Assembly (NCBI GenBank): GCA_049697115.1
Contig: JBAVVD010000087.1
Span: forward strand, 1-61,154
Direction: 5' to 3'
Length of the DNA: 61,154 bases
DNA from: JBAVVD01 sp049697115
Lineage (GTDB): Bacteria; Acidobacteriota; Aminicenantia; Aminicenantales; UBA4085
The notes beneath the pieces were generated by a model. It searched no databases. It was not told where the DNA came from and saw only the letters and a program-made list of their open reading frames with translations. Position 1 is the first letter of the stretch, and the number at the start of each line of letters is the position of its first letter. Positions 34,427 through 43,365 of the stretch are shown one piece after another. The translations under genes were made by a program, and so were the position numbers.

Positions 34427-35587
34427 ATGAACGACACCGAAAGAAATGCCGAAAAGAAGAAACCGCAGGACAGCGGCACAACCGGCGTCCGGCCGCTCGT
34501 TTCCATAGTCGTGCCCGCCTATAATGAAGCCGATATTCTGCAGAAAAACCTGGCCGCTCTCTCAGAATACATGAAAACCCTGGAATCCGAATACCGGTGG
34601 GAAATGATCGTCATCAATGACGGAAGCTCGGATGAAACGGGGGATATCGCCGACGCCTTCGCTCAAGACAAGGAAAATACTTCAGTCCTCCATCATCCGT
34701 TTAATTTCCGGCTGGGACAGGCTTTGCGCTCGGCTTTTTATAACAGCCGGGGGGATATTGTGGTTGTCATGGACGCCGACCTCAGCTATGCCCCGGACCA
34801 TATCGGACTCATGTTATCCAGGATGAAACAGACACGGGCGAAAATCGTCATCGCTTCTCCCTACCGGAAAGGCGGCCGGGTCTCCCATGTCCCTCCATTG
34901 CGCCGGCTTCTCAGCCGCTGGGCCAACCGCTTTCTGTGCTTGACGGCCACTAAAGATTTTTTCTCCGATAAGCTGACCAACATCACCGGAATGGTCAGGG
35001 CCTACGACGGAGACTTCATCCGGAGACTCAGTCTCTGGGCAATGGACGTCGATGTCAATCCCGAGATCATCAACAAAGCCAAAATCCTGCGGGCGCGGAT
35101 CGCCGAAGTTCCCGCCCATCTCTGCTGGGAGCCGGAGAAACGAAGAACGCCCCAGGCCAGACGCCGGAAGTCCAGCCTGCGCTTTATGAGAAGCATCATT
35201 CAGTGCATCGTCTCCGGATATATGTTCCGGCCGTTCCATTTCTTTATCATCCCCGGACTCATTCTGTTTCTACTGTCTTTGTACCCGCTCGCCTGGACCG
35301 CGATCCACACGATCCGCCAATACCATCAGCTGGCACGGACGGATTTATCTTTTGACTACCGGCTTTCCGAAGCCATCGGTGCCGCTTTTAAAATATCGCC
35401 GCACGCGTTTGTCGTCGGGGGATTCGCCCTGATGGTGGCGATCCAGCTGATCAGTCTGGGACTGTTAGCCCTTCAGAAAAAGCGTTACTTTGCCGAGCTT
35501 TTCTATCTCAATAGTATGATATACAGGGATTGCCTCCCCTCCTCAAAAGACCGTATTCACTTCAATGATCCATTACGGAAATTCTAG
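34427..35587 (+). CDS. Family 2 glycosyltransferase (DPM1-like) with C-terminal membrane helices
   Basis: 386 residues from ATG 34427; a longer frame would overlap the deacetylase by 107 nt. The GT-A domain shows SIVVPAYNEADILQKNL, VINDGSSDETG and the DxD motif VVMDADLSYAPDH. A C-terminal pair of hydrophobic helices (FFIIPGLILFLLSLYPLAW; AFVVGGFALMVAIQLISLGLLAL) anchors it. It likely loads a sugar on polyprenyl phosphate or extends the glycan. Overlaps the FAD oxidoreductase start by 23 bp. Confidence 0.85.
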   Translation: MNDTERNAEKKKPQDSGTTGVRPLVSIVVPAYNEADILQKNLAALSEYMKTLESEYRWEMIVINDGSSDETGDIADAFAQDKENTSVLHHPFNFRLGQALRSAFYNSRGDIVVVMDADLSYAPDHIGLMLSRMKQTRAKIVIASPYRKGGRVSHVPPLRRLLSRWANRFLCLTATKDFFSDKLTNITGMVRAYDGDFIRRLSLWAMDVDVNPEIINKAKILRARIAEVPAHLCWEPEKRRTPQARRRKSSLRFMRSIIQCIVSGYMFRPFHFFIIPGLILFLLSLYPLAWTAIHTIRQYHQLARTDLSFDYRLSEAIGAAFKISPHAFVVGGFALMVAIQLISLGLLALQKKRYFAELFYLNSMIYRDCLPSSKDRIHFNDPLRKF

Positions 35588-36923
35588 CGGTGTCCGCGCC
35601 GCCGGCGAGCGGCTGTCTCTGGCCGTTGTGGGCGGCGGGATCGCCGGCATTGCCTCCGCCCTGGCTCTGGCTGATTCCGGAAAGTTCGCCGTCACTCTTT
35701 TCGAAAAAGACGCGCGGCTCGGCGGCCTGTGCTCTTTCTATTATTGGCAGGATGTCGTGTGTGACCGCTTCTATCACGTCCTGCTGCCGTCCGATTTCCA
35801 CACCCTTCAATTTCTCCGGCAGGTGGTTCCGGACAATCGGGTGGTCTGGCGCGAATCCAGGAGCGGATTTTTCGGGGAGAACCGGCTCGTCTCTTTTTCC
35901 TCGGCCCGGGATTTTCTCCGTTTCCCCTTTCTCAACCTCTGGGAAAAATTCAGGCTCGGATCGGGTATTCTCTACAGTTCCCGCCTCCGTTCCTCTCGAA
36001 AATTCAAGATGGAGACCGCGGAACAATGGCTGAGCCGCGTCTTCGGGAAAGGGGTTTATGAGAATTTCTGGGCCCCGCTGCTGCGGAGCAAGCTCGGAGA
36101 GGCCACGCAGTCCACATCGGCCTCTTTCATCTGGACGACCATTCATCGGCTCAACCGGGCCCGCTCCAGGGCCAGCCGACGGGAACACATGGGATATATC
36201 GAGGGAGGTTACGCCTCTGTGATCAATGCCGCCCGGAAAAAATTATCCGATCTCGGCGTCCACGTCCGGACTGGAACAACGGTTGAGGACGTCAAGCCGC
36301 ACGGAAGTAAAATCCGCCTGGCGACCCAATCCGACTCTGTGATGTTCGATCGTATTCTTCTGGCGATTCCGGCTCCCGAGATCAAAAAGATTCTCGACGG
36401 GACCAATGGCCGGGCCGGCTGGAGCTGGCTGGAAGAGACCGAATATCTGGGCATTGTCAGTCTCCTGTTGATTCTCCGCCGGCGCCTCTCACCCTATTAT
36501 GTCATCAACCTTCTGGATCGGGCGCTGCCGTTCACCGGAGTCATCGAGACGACCAATGTCATTCCGCCGGAATCCTTCGGCGGCCGGCATCTGGTCTATC
36601 TACCCAAATATGTCACCACGGGAGATCCATTGAACGCGGCGTCCGCAGACCGGATCACAGAGGATTTTACGAAGAACCTCAAAAAAATTTTCCCGGATTT
36701 AAAGGATGAAGATATTCTTCACAGGCAGGTCTTCCGCGAACGCTTTGTTCAATCTCTTCCCCGGCGTCTTCCCTTCAAGGATGCGCCCGGCATCCGTACT
36801 CCCCTTTCCGGCGTCTATGTCGCCAGCGCATCGCTTGTTGAAAATTCGACGCTCAATAATAATGCCGTTCTTCAGGTCGTGGAAGAGGCTGTCCGTATCA
36901 TCTCCGCTGATTCCAGGGGCTAG
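35565..36923 (+). CDS. FAD-dependent amine-oxidase / protoporphyrinogen-oxidase-like flavoprotein
   Basis: A 452-residue protein. The dinucleotide fold VVGGGIAGIASALALADSG...LFEKDARLGGLCSF (about 20-56) is typical of NAD(P)/FAD oxidoreductases of the HemY/GLF type. C-terminal VYVASASLVENSTLNNNAVLQVVEEAVRI fits the FAD-binding end. Related flavoproteins occur in glycan clusters as mutases or oxidoreductases. UDP-galactopyranose mutase is possible but its motifs are not clear. Last gene of the operon. Confidence 0.8.
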   Translation: MIHYGNSSGVRAAGERLSLAVVGGGIAGIASALALADSGKFAVTLFEKDARLGGLCSFYYWQDVVCDRFYHVLLPSDFHTLQFLRQVVPDNRVVWRESRSGFFGENRLVSFSSARDFLRFPFLNLWEKFRLGSGILYSSRLRSSRKFKMETAEQWLSRVFGKGVYENFWAPLLRSKLGEATQSTSASFIWTTIHRLNRARSRASRREHMGYIEGGYASVINAARKKLSDLGVHVRTGTTVEDVKPHGSKIRLATQSDSVMFDRILLAIPAPEIKKILDGTNGRAGWSWLEETEYLGIVSLLLILRRRLSPYYVINLLDRALPFTGVIETTNVIPPESFGGRHLVYLPKYVTTGDPLNAASADRITEDFTKNLKKIFPDLKDEDILHRQVFRERFVQSLPRRLPFKDAPGIRTPLSGVYVASASLVENSTLNNNAVLQVVEEAVRIISADSRG

Positions 36924-36947
36924 AATCCGACGCCTGGAAAGAATTCC

Positions 36948-38666
36948 TTACAATTCGAATAAATACGCGTCCTTGCACTCGGAAAGAAGCCGGAACCGCT
37001 TCTGGAGTTCTTCCTTGAATCCGGGTGCAGCCTTCGCGGCTTCCTTTTCCAGGACATAATAGCGGGCTCCCTGCCGGATGAAGGATTGAACCTTTTCCAC
37101 AGACTGTTTTTCCTGCGGGATATTGAATCCTTTTCGGTCGAGCCAGAAAAAGAAATAGGGTGCGTTAAACGCCACCGGGCGGCCGGTCTCATCCGAAGAC
37201 GGCCCTCCAGAAGCGAGGATCAAGACGCCTTCGGGAATGAATGGCTGAAAGATCCGGGCGCACGCATATTTCGACTGAAACGCTTGCGGATGGAGATCGC
37301 GGCTGATATGAAAGCCTTCAAAAAGGAATACGGACAGCAGCCCGAGGAGGCCGATATACGCGGCCGCCGTCTCGATCATTGAAGTGGTCTGAAGAGGAGC
37401 GGCCGGAGGTCTCCGTCTTTTTCCGGAGAGAAAAGGGACTATGGAAATCCCTCCGGCAATACAGATCAGTCCAAGAGCGGAAACGCCGTAACCCGGATAA
37501 GAAACTTTAAAAAGCCACTTTCCCAGAATGAGAGCCGTGCCGAGGCCTATGGAAATATTCCATGAGATGATGAAGCGGCGATGATTTTTTATGCGGTCGC
37601 GAACGAACTCGGCGCCGACCCCCAGCAGGATAGCCGCTGGCGGGACCGTGACCACATGATAATAGGCGGCCCAGTTGTCTCCCGTTGTCCGGATGGCAAT
37701 GAGATAATAAAGCCCTACGGATAAAAGCCAGAATAGTGCGGTCCGCACGGTTGAATTTTTAAAGCGAAACAGGACAGCGACAAGAGCAGCGAAGCCGCCC
37801 AGAGGCATCCATACGTGCAGGACTTCGGTGCGCAGCAGCCCGGACACAAAACGAAGAAGAAAAGTGGGATTTTGCAAGAGATCCCAGCCGATCCAGTGGT
37901 ATTCATTGGAGACGCCGAGAGAATTGCCGGTGAGGAGCCAGAGACGATGGGCATGGAGATACCACGCGAAAGCGGGTAAAACAGCCGCCGCGGCAAAAAT
38001 CCAGGTCCGGACCATCCGCAGCCCCTTCCACCCTTTGCGCGCCGCGAGAAGCAATAAAAAAAACAGGCCGATGTGGACGGACGGGACTTTGATCAGGAAG
38101 ACCGACGCGGATGCCGCCAGGGCTGTTCCATACCAGAACCGACGTTCGTCATCCAGCCAGCGGATAAAGGCAAGAGCAGCCGCCATATACAAGAGCAGCA
38201 TGAGCCCCTCGGGCTGAAGGGAATTCGAAATCCGGACCGCAAGTGGGCTCAAAACAAAAAAGAGCGATGCCGCTGCGGCTCCGAAAGGCGGAAGGAGATA
38301 CCGCGCCAGACAAAAAAATATCAAGACGGCGAGGAGGGAGAACACATAAGCCAGGAGACGGCCGATAACTTCGTGATATCCGAAGATCTTATAGAGAGCG
38401 GCGACCATCCAGGGGAAGGCCGGAAACTCCATCTCCGCATAGCCGGGACCAGACCCCCGCCAATCAATTTTCGGATACAAGGGATTCATGCTCTCGCGGT
38501 AAAAGTTTCTGGCAAGGGCCGCATAATCGCATTCCCGCCAGGATTCGCGCACGCGTCCGTCAGCCGGCCGCCCGACGTCCAGAGCGCGAATCCAGGCCCC
38601 GAGTAAAAATATCCCAAGGAAAAAAAGATTGATTTTTTTAGCCCGGCTGGCCATTTTTCGTCCCAT
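36948..38666 (-). CDS. ArnT/PMT-like glycosyltransferase (GT-C), membrane protein
   Basis: A 572-residue protein with about 12 helices. After TM1 comes an acidic loop (ESWRECDYAALARNFYRES), followed by EMEFPAFPWMVAALYKIFGYHEVIGRLLAYV, as in PMT_2 enzymes using polyprenyl-phosphate sugars. The C-terminal part (about 475-572) is periplasmic, with AFNAPYFFFWLDRKGFNI. It probably transfers a sugar to a surface glycan or lipid. Convergent with the FAD gene (24 bp). A plausible promoter (TTGTGA, 18 nt, TATAAT) lies upstream. Confidence 0.75.
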   Translation of the reverse strand: MGRKMASRAKKINLFFLGIFLLGAWIRALDVGRPADGRVRESWRECDYAALARNFYRESMNPLYPKIDWRGSGPGYAEMEFPAFPWMVAALYKIFGYHEVIGRLLAYVFSLLAVLIFFCLARYLLPPFGAAAASLFFVLSPLAVRISNSLQPEGLMLLLYMAAALAFIRWLDDERRFWYGTALAASASVFLIKVPSVHIGLFFLLLLAARKGWKGLRMVRTWIFAAAAVLPAFAWYLHAHRLWLLTGNSLGVSNEYHWIGWDLLQNPTFLLRFVSGLLRTEVLHVWMPLGGFAALVAVLFRFKNSTVRTALFWLLSVGLYYLIAIRTTGDNWAAYYHVVTVPPAAILLGVGAEFVRDRIKNHRRFIISWNISIGLGTALILGKWLFKVSYPGYGVSALGLICIAGGISIVPFLSGKRRRPPAAPLQTTSMIETAAAYIGLLGLLSVFLFEGFHISRDLHPQAFQSKYACARIFQPFIPEGVLILASGGPSSDETGRPVAFNAPYFFFWLDRKGFNIPQEKQSVEKVQSFIRQGARYYVLEKEAAKAAPGFKEELQKRFRLLSECKDAYLFEL

Positions 38667-39010
38667 TCGGTATTCCTTCGCCGGTCAATATTATAAATCC
38701 TCGTTGCGGCCGATCACAAGAGATGAATTCCAAGGAGAACTCCTGTTTTTCAGAATACCATTGAGCGCCGGTCTATTTTCTGCTAGGCTATATTGAAGGA
38801 TGATCGAAATTTTGAGTTCGTCCATGGGGCGTCCGTTTCCTTTTTGAATGGAATGTTCTTGAAGCCGGGAGTTCTTTTTTATCGGGAGTGGAATCAGATT
38901 TCCAGGATCAGTTTGGGAACAAGCTAAAAATAAGATGCACGGAATGGAGCAGGGAGATTTCAATCAGGCCGGTCCAAAGCCGGCTAAGCTGGAAAAGGAG
39001 TGTTAGCGTT
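38667..39010. other. 344-bp divergent promoter region
   Basis: Between the ArnT-like gene and the WbpB-WbpD fusion. Besides the minus-strand promoter at 38690-38719, nothing coding is recognisable; a possible frame upstream of 39011 has no family signal. Confidence 0.5.
38690..38719 (-). promoter_or_regulatory. Putative promoter of the ArnT-like gene
   Basis: Minus strand: TTGTGA (38719-38714), 18-nt spacer, TATAAT (38695-38690). The SD AAGGA is placed 8 nt before the ATG at 38666. Confidence 0.5.
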
Positions 39011-40648
39011 ATGGCCAAAAATTTAGCCGTTATCGGCTGCGGCCGTTGGGGAAAGAATCTGATTCGCAACTTTCACGAATTGAATGCCCTCCGCACCGTT
39101 TGCGATCTGGATGAAAACCGGTTGAAGTTATTCAAAGAGCAATATCCTGAACTTGAGGCTACGCCCGATTATCCGTCGGTTCTCGAGAGTTCCAAAATAA
39201 AGGCCGTCGTTATTTCGACTCCGGCCGCGACTCACTACTCTCTCGCAAAAATGGCCCTTCAGTCCGGCAAGGATGTCTTTGTCGAAAAGCCGATCGCCCT
39301 CAACTACAGAGAAGGAGAAGAGCTGGTCGCCCTCGCCAAAGCCCGCAAAAAAATACTTATGGTTGGACATCTCCTCGAATACCATCCCGCGATCATCAAG
39401 CTCAAAGAGATCGTCGATTCGGGCACTCTCGGGAAGATCCATTACATTTATTCCAACCGCTTGAATCTCGGCACATTCCGTCAGGAAGAAAACATCCTCT
39501 GGAGCTTTGCCCCCCATGATATCTCCCTCATTCTCTATCTCCTGGATGAGATGCCGCATGAAATCTCGGCCCACGGCGGCAATTATTTAAACCCCCATAT
39601 TGCGGATGTCACCATTACCAACCTCAATTTTCCAAGCGGGGCTAAGGCCCATATCTTTGTTTCCTGGCTTCATCCGTACAAAGAACAAAAACTCATCGTG
39701 ATTGGCGAACAGAAAATGGCATTGTTCGATGATGTTCGCCCGAATGAGAAGCTATTCATTTATCCCCACAAAATTGACTGGATCCGGAGGATGCCCTTGG
39801 CTCACCCGGAAAAAGCCGAGCCGGTGAAGGTGGAAAAAATTGAGCCGCTTAAAACAGAATGTGTCCATTTTATGGAATGCATCGCCACTCGAAAAGCGCC
39901 AAAAACAGACGGAAACAACGGCCTGCGGGTCCTCAAAATATTGGAGATGAGCCAGCAATCTCTTCAGGACAAGGGCAAAATATATTTCCTGTCCTCTCAT
40001 CGCTTGGGCGCTGCCGGGAATTCCGGCTCCTCCTCCGCAACACTCAAAAAATATTTCATCCATGAAACCGCCCGGGTCGACGAAAATGTCAAGATCGGCG
40101 ATGGAACAAAAATCTGGCATTTTTCGCATATCCAATCCGGTTCTCGCATCGGGAAAAATTGCGTTCTCGGCCAAAACGTCAATATCGGCTCCAACGTCTG
40201 GATCGGCAATTCTGTCAAAATCCAGAATAATGTCTCGGTTTATGAAGGCGTGACCCTTGAAGACTATGTCTTCTGCGGGCCCTCTGTGGTTTTTACCAAC
40301 ATCTCCAATCCCCGCAGTCGATATCCGCAGAGAGGATCCCAATATTATCAAAAGACTATGGTTAAGGAAGGCGCCTCACTGGGTGCCAACAGCACTATCC
40401 TTTGCGGCCATACCATCGGGCGCTCGGCATTTGTCGGCGCCGGCGCAGTCGTCACTCAAGATGTCCCTGATTTTGCCCTGGTTGTCGGCAATCCCGCCCG
40501 ATTGGTCGGCTGGATGAGTGAGGCCGGACTCAAGCTGGTTTTTGACGCCAAAGGATATGCCTTCTGTCAGAAATCGCAGAAATACTATAAGCTCGTAAAA
40601 AATCGGGTGATTGAAGTCGATAAAGAAAGGAAAAAAAGAGTCCGATGA
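39011..40648 (+). CDS. Fused Gfo/Idh/MocA oxidoreductase (WbpB/WlbA-like) and left-handed beta-helix N-acetyltransferase (WbpD/WlbB-like)
   Basis: 545 residues from ATG 39011. Residues 1-335 are a Gfo/Idh/MocA enzyme: NAD motif VIGCGRWGKNLIRNF, EKPIALN with the conserved Lys, and HLLEYHPAI. Residues 355-540 are a hexapeptide-repeat acyltransferase (VKIGDGTKIWHFSHIQSGSRIGKNCVLGQNVNIGSNVWIGNSVKIQNNVSVYEGV, GAGAVVTQDVPDFALVVGNPARLVGW). WbpB oxidises C3 of UDP-GlcNAcA and WbpD acetylates the 3-amine formed by WbpE; here both steps share one chain. The aminotransferase gene overlaps by 4 bp, which supports the pathway assignment. Confidence 0.85.
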   Translation: MAKNLAVIGCGRWGKNLIRNFHELNALRTVCDLDENRLKLFKEQYPELEATPDYPSVLESSKIKAVVISTPAATHYSLAKMALQSGKDVFVEKPIALNYREGEELVALAKARKKILMVGHLLEYHPAIIKLKEIVDSGTLGKIHYIYSNRLNLGTFRQEENILWSFAPHDISLILYLLDEMPHEISAHGGNYLNPHIADVTITNLNFPSGAKAHIFVSWLHPYKEQKLIVIGEQKMALFDDVRPNEKLFIYPHKIDWIRRMPLAHPEKAEPVKVEKIEPLKTECVHFMECIATRKAPKTDGNNGLRVLKILEMSQQSLQDKGKIYFLSSHRLGAAGNSGSSSATLKKYFIHETARVDENVKIGDGTKIWHFSHIQSGSRIGKNCVLGQNVNIGSNVWIGNSVKIQNNVSVYEGVTLEDYVFCGPSVVFTNISNPRSRYPQRGSQYYQKTMVKEGASLGANSTILCGHTIGRSAFVGAGAVVTQDVPDFALVVGNPARLVGWMSEAGLKLVFDAKGYAFCQKSQKYYKLVKNRVIEVDKERKKRVR

Positions 40649-41787
40649 ATATTCCCCTTCTCGATTTAAAGGCCCAATATTTAGGCATTCGAGATGAAAT
40701 CCAATCGGCCATCGATGAAGTCCTGAAATCCCAACAGTTCATCCTGGGGCCTCAAGTGGAAGAGCTGGAGAGAAAAATCGCCGATTATTCGGGGACCAAA
40801 TATGCGGTCGGTGTCTCATCGGGAACCGATGCCCTTCTGGTTTCACTCATGGCCCTCAACATTAAGCCCGGCGATGAAATCATCACATCTCCCTTCACTT
40901 TTTTCTCAACGGCCGGAGTGATTGCCCGCCTCAATGCCCGCCCCGTCTTTATCGACATCGATACAGCCACTTTCAACATGGATCCCTCCCAAATCGCTTC
41001 GGCCATCACCGAGAAGACGAGAGCCATTCTCCCCGTCCATCTTTTCGGTCAATGCGCGGATATGGATCCGATCCTGCAAATTGCCAAAAACCACAACCTT
41101 TCTGTCGTGGAAGATGCCGCCCAGTCGATCGGGGCCGAATACAAGGGGAAAAGGGCAGGCGCGATGGGCCATTGCGGAGTCTTTTCCTTTTTTCCTTCCA
41201 AGAATCTTGGAGGATGTGGAGACGGTGGTATGGTGGTCACCAATGATGAGGCTCTTTACAGAAAAATTAGACTCTTGAGAGTCCACGGCTCAGAGTCCGA
41301 ATATTTTTACAAAAACGTGGGAGGCAATTTCCGGCTGGATGCGATTCAAGCCGCGATTTTGAATGTCAAGTTCAGGTATCTGGACACATGGACAGAAAAA
41401 AGAAGAACAAATGCGGACGACTATGATTACAGATTCCAGGCGACGGGGCTCATCGACAAAGGACGCCTTGCGATTCCTGAAGCGGTGCACAAAAAGAGCG
41501 GCGACAGGAATTATCATGTCTACAATCAATACACGATACGGGTATATGACCGTGATCCACTGAGGGAATTTCTGAAAGAGAACGGCATTAGCACTAAAAT
41601 CTATTATCCGCTGCCCCTCCATCTGCAGGAGAGTTTCCATGACCTTGGATATCAAAAAGGAGACTTTCCCTCGGCGGAAGAAGCGGCCAGGAAAGTTCTC
41701 TCCCTTCCTGTTTATCCGGAATTGACAGCCGCGCAGAGAGAATTCATCATCCAGAAGATATCGGACTATTATACAGGAGTCTCCTGA
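40645..41787 (+). CDS. DegT/DnrJ/EryC1/StrS PLP aminotransferase (WbpE/WlbC-like)
   Basis: A 380-residue protein of normal length. Seen: GVSSGTDALLVSLMALNIKPGDEIITSPFTFFSTAGVIARL, EDAAQSIGAEYKGKRAGAMGHCGVFSFFPSKNLGGCGDGGM with the PLP Lys in SKNLG, and NVGGNFRLDAIQAAIL. It should transaminate UDP-3-keto-GlcNAcA to the 3-amino sugar between the two steps done by the fused WbpB-WbpD protein. It is coupled to that gene by ATGA. Confidence 0.9.
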   Translation: MNIPLLDLKAQYLGIRDEIQSAIDEVLKSQQFILGPQVEELERKIADYSGTKYAVGVSSGTDALLVSLMALNIKPGDEIITSPFTFFSTAGVIARLNARPVFIDIDTATFNMDPSQIASAITEKTRAILPVHLFGQCADMDPILQIAKNHNLSVVEDAAQSIGAEYKGKRAGAMGHCGVFSFFPSKNLGGCGDGGMVVTNDEALYRKIRLLRVHGSESEYFYKNVGGNFRLDAIQAAILNVKFRYLDTWTEKRRTNADDYDYRFQATGLIDKGRLAIPEAVHKKSGDRNYHVYNQYTIRVYDRDPLREFLKENGISTKIYYPLPLHLQESFHDLGYQKGDFPSAEEAARKVLSLPVYPELTAAQREFIIQKISDYYTGVS

Positions 41788-41795
41788 CAAAAAAT

Positions 41796-41825
41796 TCGGG
41801 CCGCAGTGACTCCCGACACTTTTTG
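41796..41825 (+). terminator. Weak terminator-like hairpin
   Basis: TCGGG (41796-41800) pairs with CCCGA (41812-41816), followed by CACTTTTT. Stem of only 5 bp; it sits in the 80-bp convergent gap. Confidence 0.25.
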
Positions 41826-41867
41826 AGATGATGCATTTCGCTGCGCCGACAGGTCCATATGCCCTCT

Positions 41868-43013
41868 TTAGGTTTTGTACCTCAATAAAGCGCCAATTTT
41901 GCCGTATCGGTTAAGTCGTGAAGGAGGGGATATGTGTTTCACCTCACAGTTCTTGTTCATGGCCAGTTCTATGGCCTCATCGATGACATCCAGAACAGGT
42001 TCGGTCTTTCGTTGACAGGAAAGGCAGCGGAGGTCATTCAGATAAAGGAGCCTGCAGTGAGGGCAGATTTGACCCGGGGAGGAAAAGTTCAGGGTCACCA
42101 CCAGCGTCTGGACTTCGGCGCGATTCAGGCTTCTCAGGCAGTCTTTGATCCCTGAGCAGGCCAGTCCCCCTCGTTCCAATTCCGATACGAGCCTCTGGAC
42201 AACGTCCTCTTCTCCTTCCTTTTTGAGTTGTCTTTCCAACTCCATACATTCTTTGAGAATTTTATCCTCCGGGTCTCCCGGCTTGGCCTTGAGCCTTCCT
42301 TTGAGTCTGGACTTGAGATACGTGTGAAGAAGAGGCTCAAAATCGGAATAATATTTTTCATGACAGCCCAGAAAGAGCCAGTGGAATTGGTTGTTCTTGA
42401 AAAGGTCGAACGCTCTCTGAGCGGCTTTTTTGAAATGGTCATGGAGGTGAGCTTCCACATGCCTTTCGATCCGTTTGGACTCATAGCCTTCAAATCCGCC
42501 CTCTCTGACTTTGCTCGGCACATCGCTGGAAAGGCTTCCTAGAGGGGAAATTTCGCCCATATAAATTTCATACCATCGGGCTTCTCTTCGGTCTATGAGA
42601 AAAGAAAGAATGTGATGGTATTCATCCAGGATCGCCGACAGGGGGCGAATATAAGGATTATGGTCAAAGAGGATTCTATTCCTGGGCGGTTGCGGGAGGC
42701 TGAAGACCTGCCAGAATTTCTTGCCGTGGCAGGAAAATACGGCCACTCCCGAGGATCGTGAAGATGTCAAATTTTGAGAGCAATAGGCGTTGATTTTTTC
42801 CAGGTCTTGACGCAGAGATTCTTTTTTCTCTTTGCTGATTTCCATACGTTCCAGGCGGTTCCGGCTGATATGTAAAATATTTTTCAATGATAAAAATATT
42901 TCTTTCTTGGATAATCGGCTTTTATCCGTATCTAGAAAAAATGAGGTGGTCAGGAAATCTTCGCCTTTGAATCGGGTAAGATTTTCGAGCTGATTTCTGC
43001 TCAGAAGTTTCAT
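41868..43013 (-). CDS. Bacterial eRF1-like (BaeRF) protein with zinc ribbon and L7Ae-like domain
   Basis: A 381-residue protein. The middle region WYEIYMGEI...VREGGFEGYESKRIERHVEAHLHDHFKKAAQRAF (about 147-200) matches the eRF1 domain-2 pattern, but the GGQ loop reads GGF (172-174). The C-terminal part (about 270-381) looks like an eRF1 domain 3/L7Ae-like fold with a zinc ribbon (CPHC...CLSC). Such bacterial eRF1 relatives are thought to act on ribosomes or peptidyl-tRNA; the Gln for water activation is lost here, as in Vms1-type variants. Monocistronic, convergent with the aminotransferase gene. Confidence 0.75.
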   Translation of the reverse strand: MKLLSRNQLENLTRFKGEDFLTTSFFLDTDKSRLSKKEIFLSLKNILHISRNRLERMEISKEKKESLRQDLEKINAYCSQNLTSSRSSGVAVFSCHGKKFWQVFSLPQPPRNRILFDHNPYIRPLSAILDEYHHILSFLIDRREARWYEIYMGEISPLGSLSSDVPSKVREGGFEGYESKRIERHVEAHLHDHFKKAAQRAFDLFKNNQFHWLFLGCHEKYYSDFEPLLHTYLKSRLKGRLKAKPGDPEDKILKECMELERQLKKEGEEDVVQRLVSELERGGLACSGIKDCLRSLNRAEVQTLVVTLNFSSPGQICPHCRLLYLNDLRCLSCQRKTEPVLDVIDEAIELAMNKNCEVKHISPPSRLNRYGKIGALLRYKT

Positions 43014-43190
43014 TGGACCTCCTTACGAAAATAGAAAGAGGAGAGCTCTCTGACGGTGGATGTTAAACTGTCTTTGAACATACAGGAATAGGCTCGGGCG
43101 CATCTTTATTTTTTATTGATTTTGGGACGATGAAAATTGTTGACTTTGATCTCGCTAGAGGAGATTGTCATACATCTCTAAAATAAGGGC

Positions 43191-43220
43191 GGAGATGCTG
43201 TTTGTCAAGTCTCCTTTTTT
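43191..43220 (+). terminator. Weak terminator-like hairpin upstream of tRNA-Leu
   Basis: GGAGA (43191-43195) and TCTCC (43210-43214) followed by TTTTTT. There is no plus-strand gene just upstream, so it may be chance. Confidence 0.2.
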
Positions 43221-43244
43221 ATTTGCTCTTTTTTGAGGACCGAG

Positions 43245-43250
43245 TATAAT
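43245..43250 (+). promoter_or_regulatory. -10 box of the tRNA-Leu promoter
   Basis: Perfect TATAAT, 19 nt before the tRNA 5' end. The -35 candidate 17 nt upstream (TTTGCT) is weak. Confidence 0.5.
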
Positions 43251-43269
43251 AAAAATCCACAATCCGAGT

Positions 43270-43357
43270 GCGGAAGTGGCGGAATTGGCAGACGCGTAAG
43301 CCTCAGGAGTTTATGGTCGATAAGACCGTGTGGGTTCAAGTCCCACCTTCCGCACCA
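43270..43357 (+). tRNA. tRNA-Leu (anticodon CAG), CCA encoded
   Basis: Acceptor stem GCGGAAG (43270-43276) pairs with CTTCCGC (43347-43353), with discriminator A and an encoded CCA. The anticodon stem TAAGC/GTTTA (one G-U pair) frames the loop CTCAGGA with anticodon CAG at 43304-43306. A long variable arm (class II, as for Leu) and a GGTTCAAGTCC T-loop are present. The radical SAM gene starts 9 nt downstream. Confidence 0.93.
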
Positions 43358-43365
43358 TTAAATTC

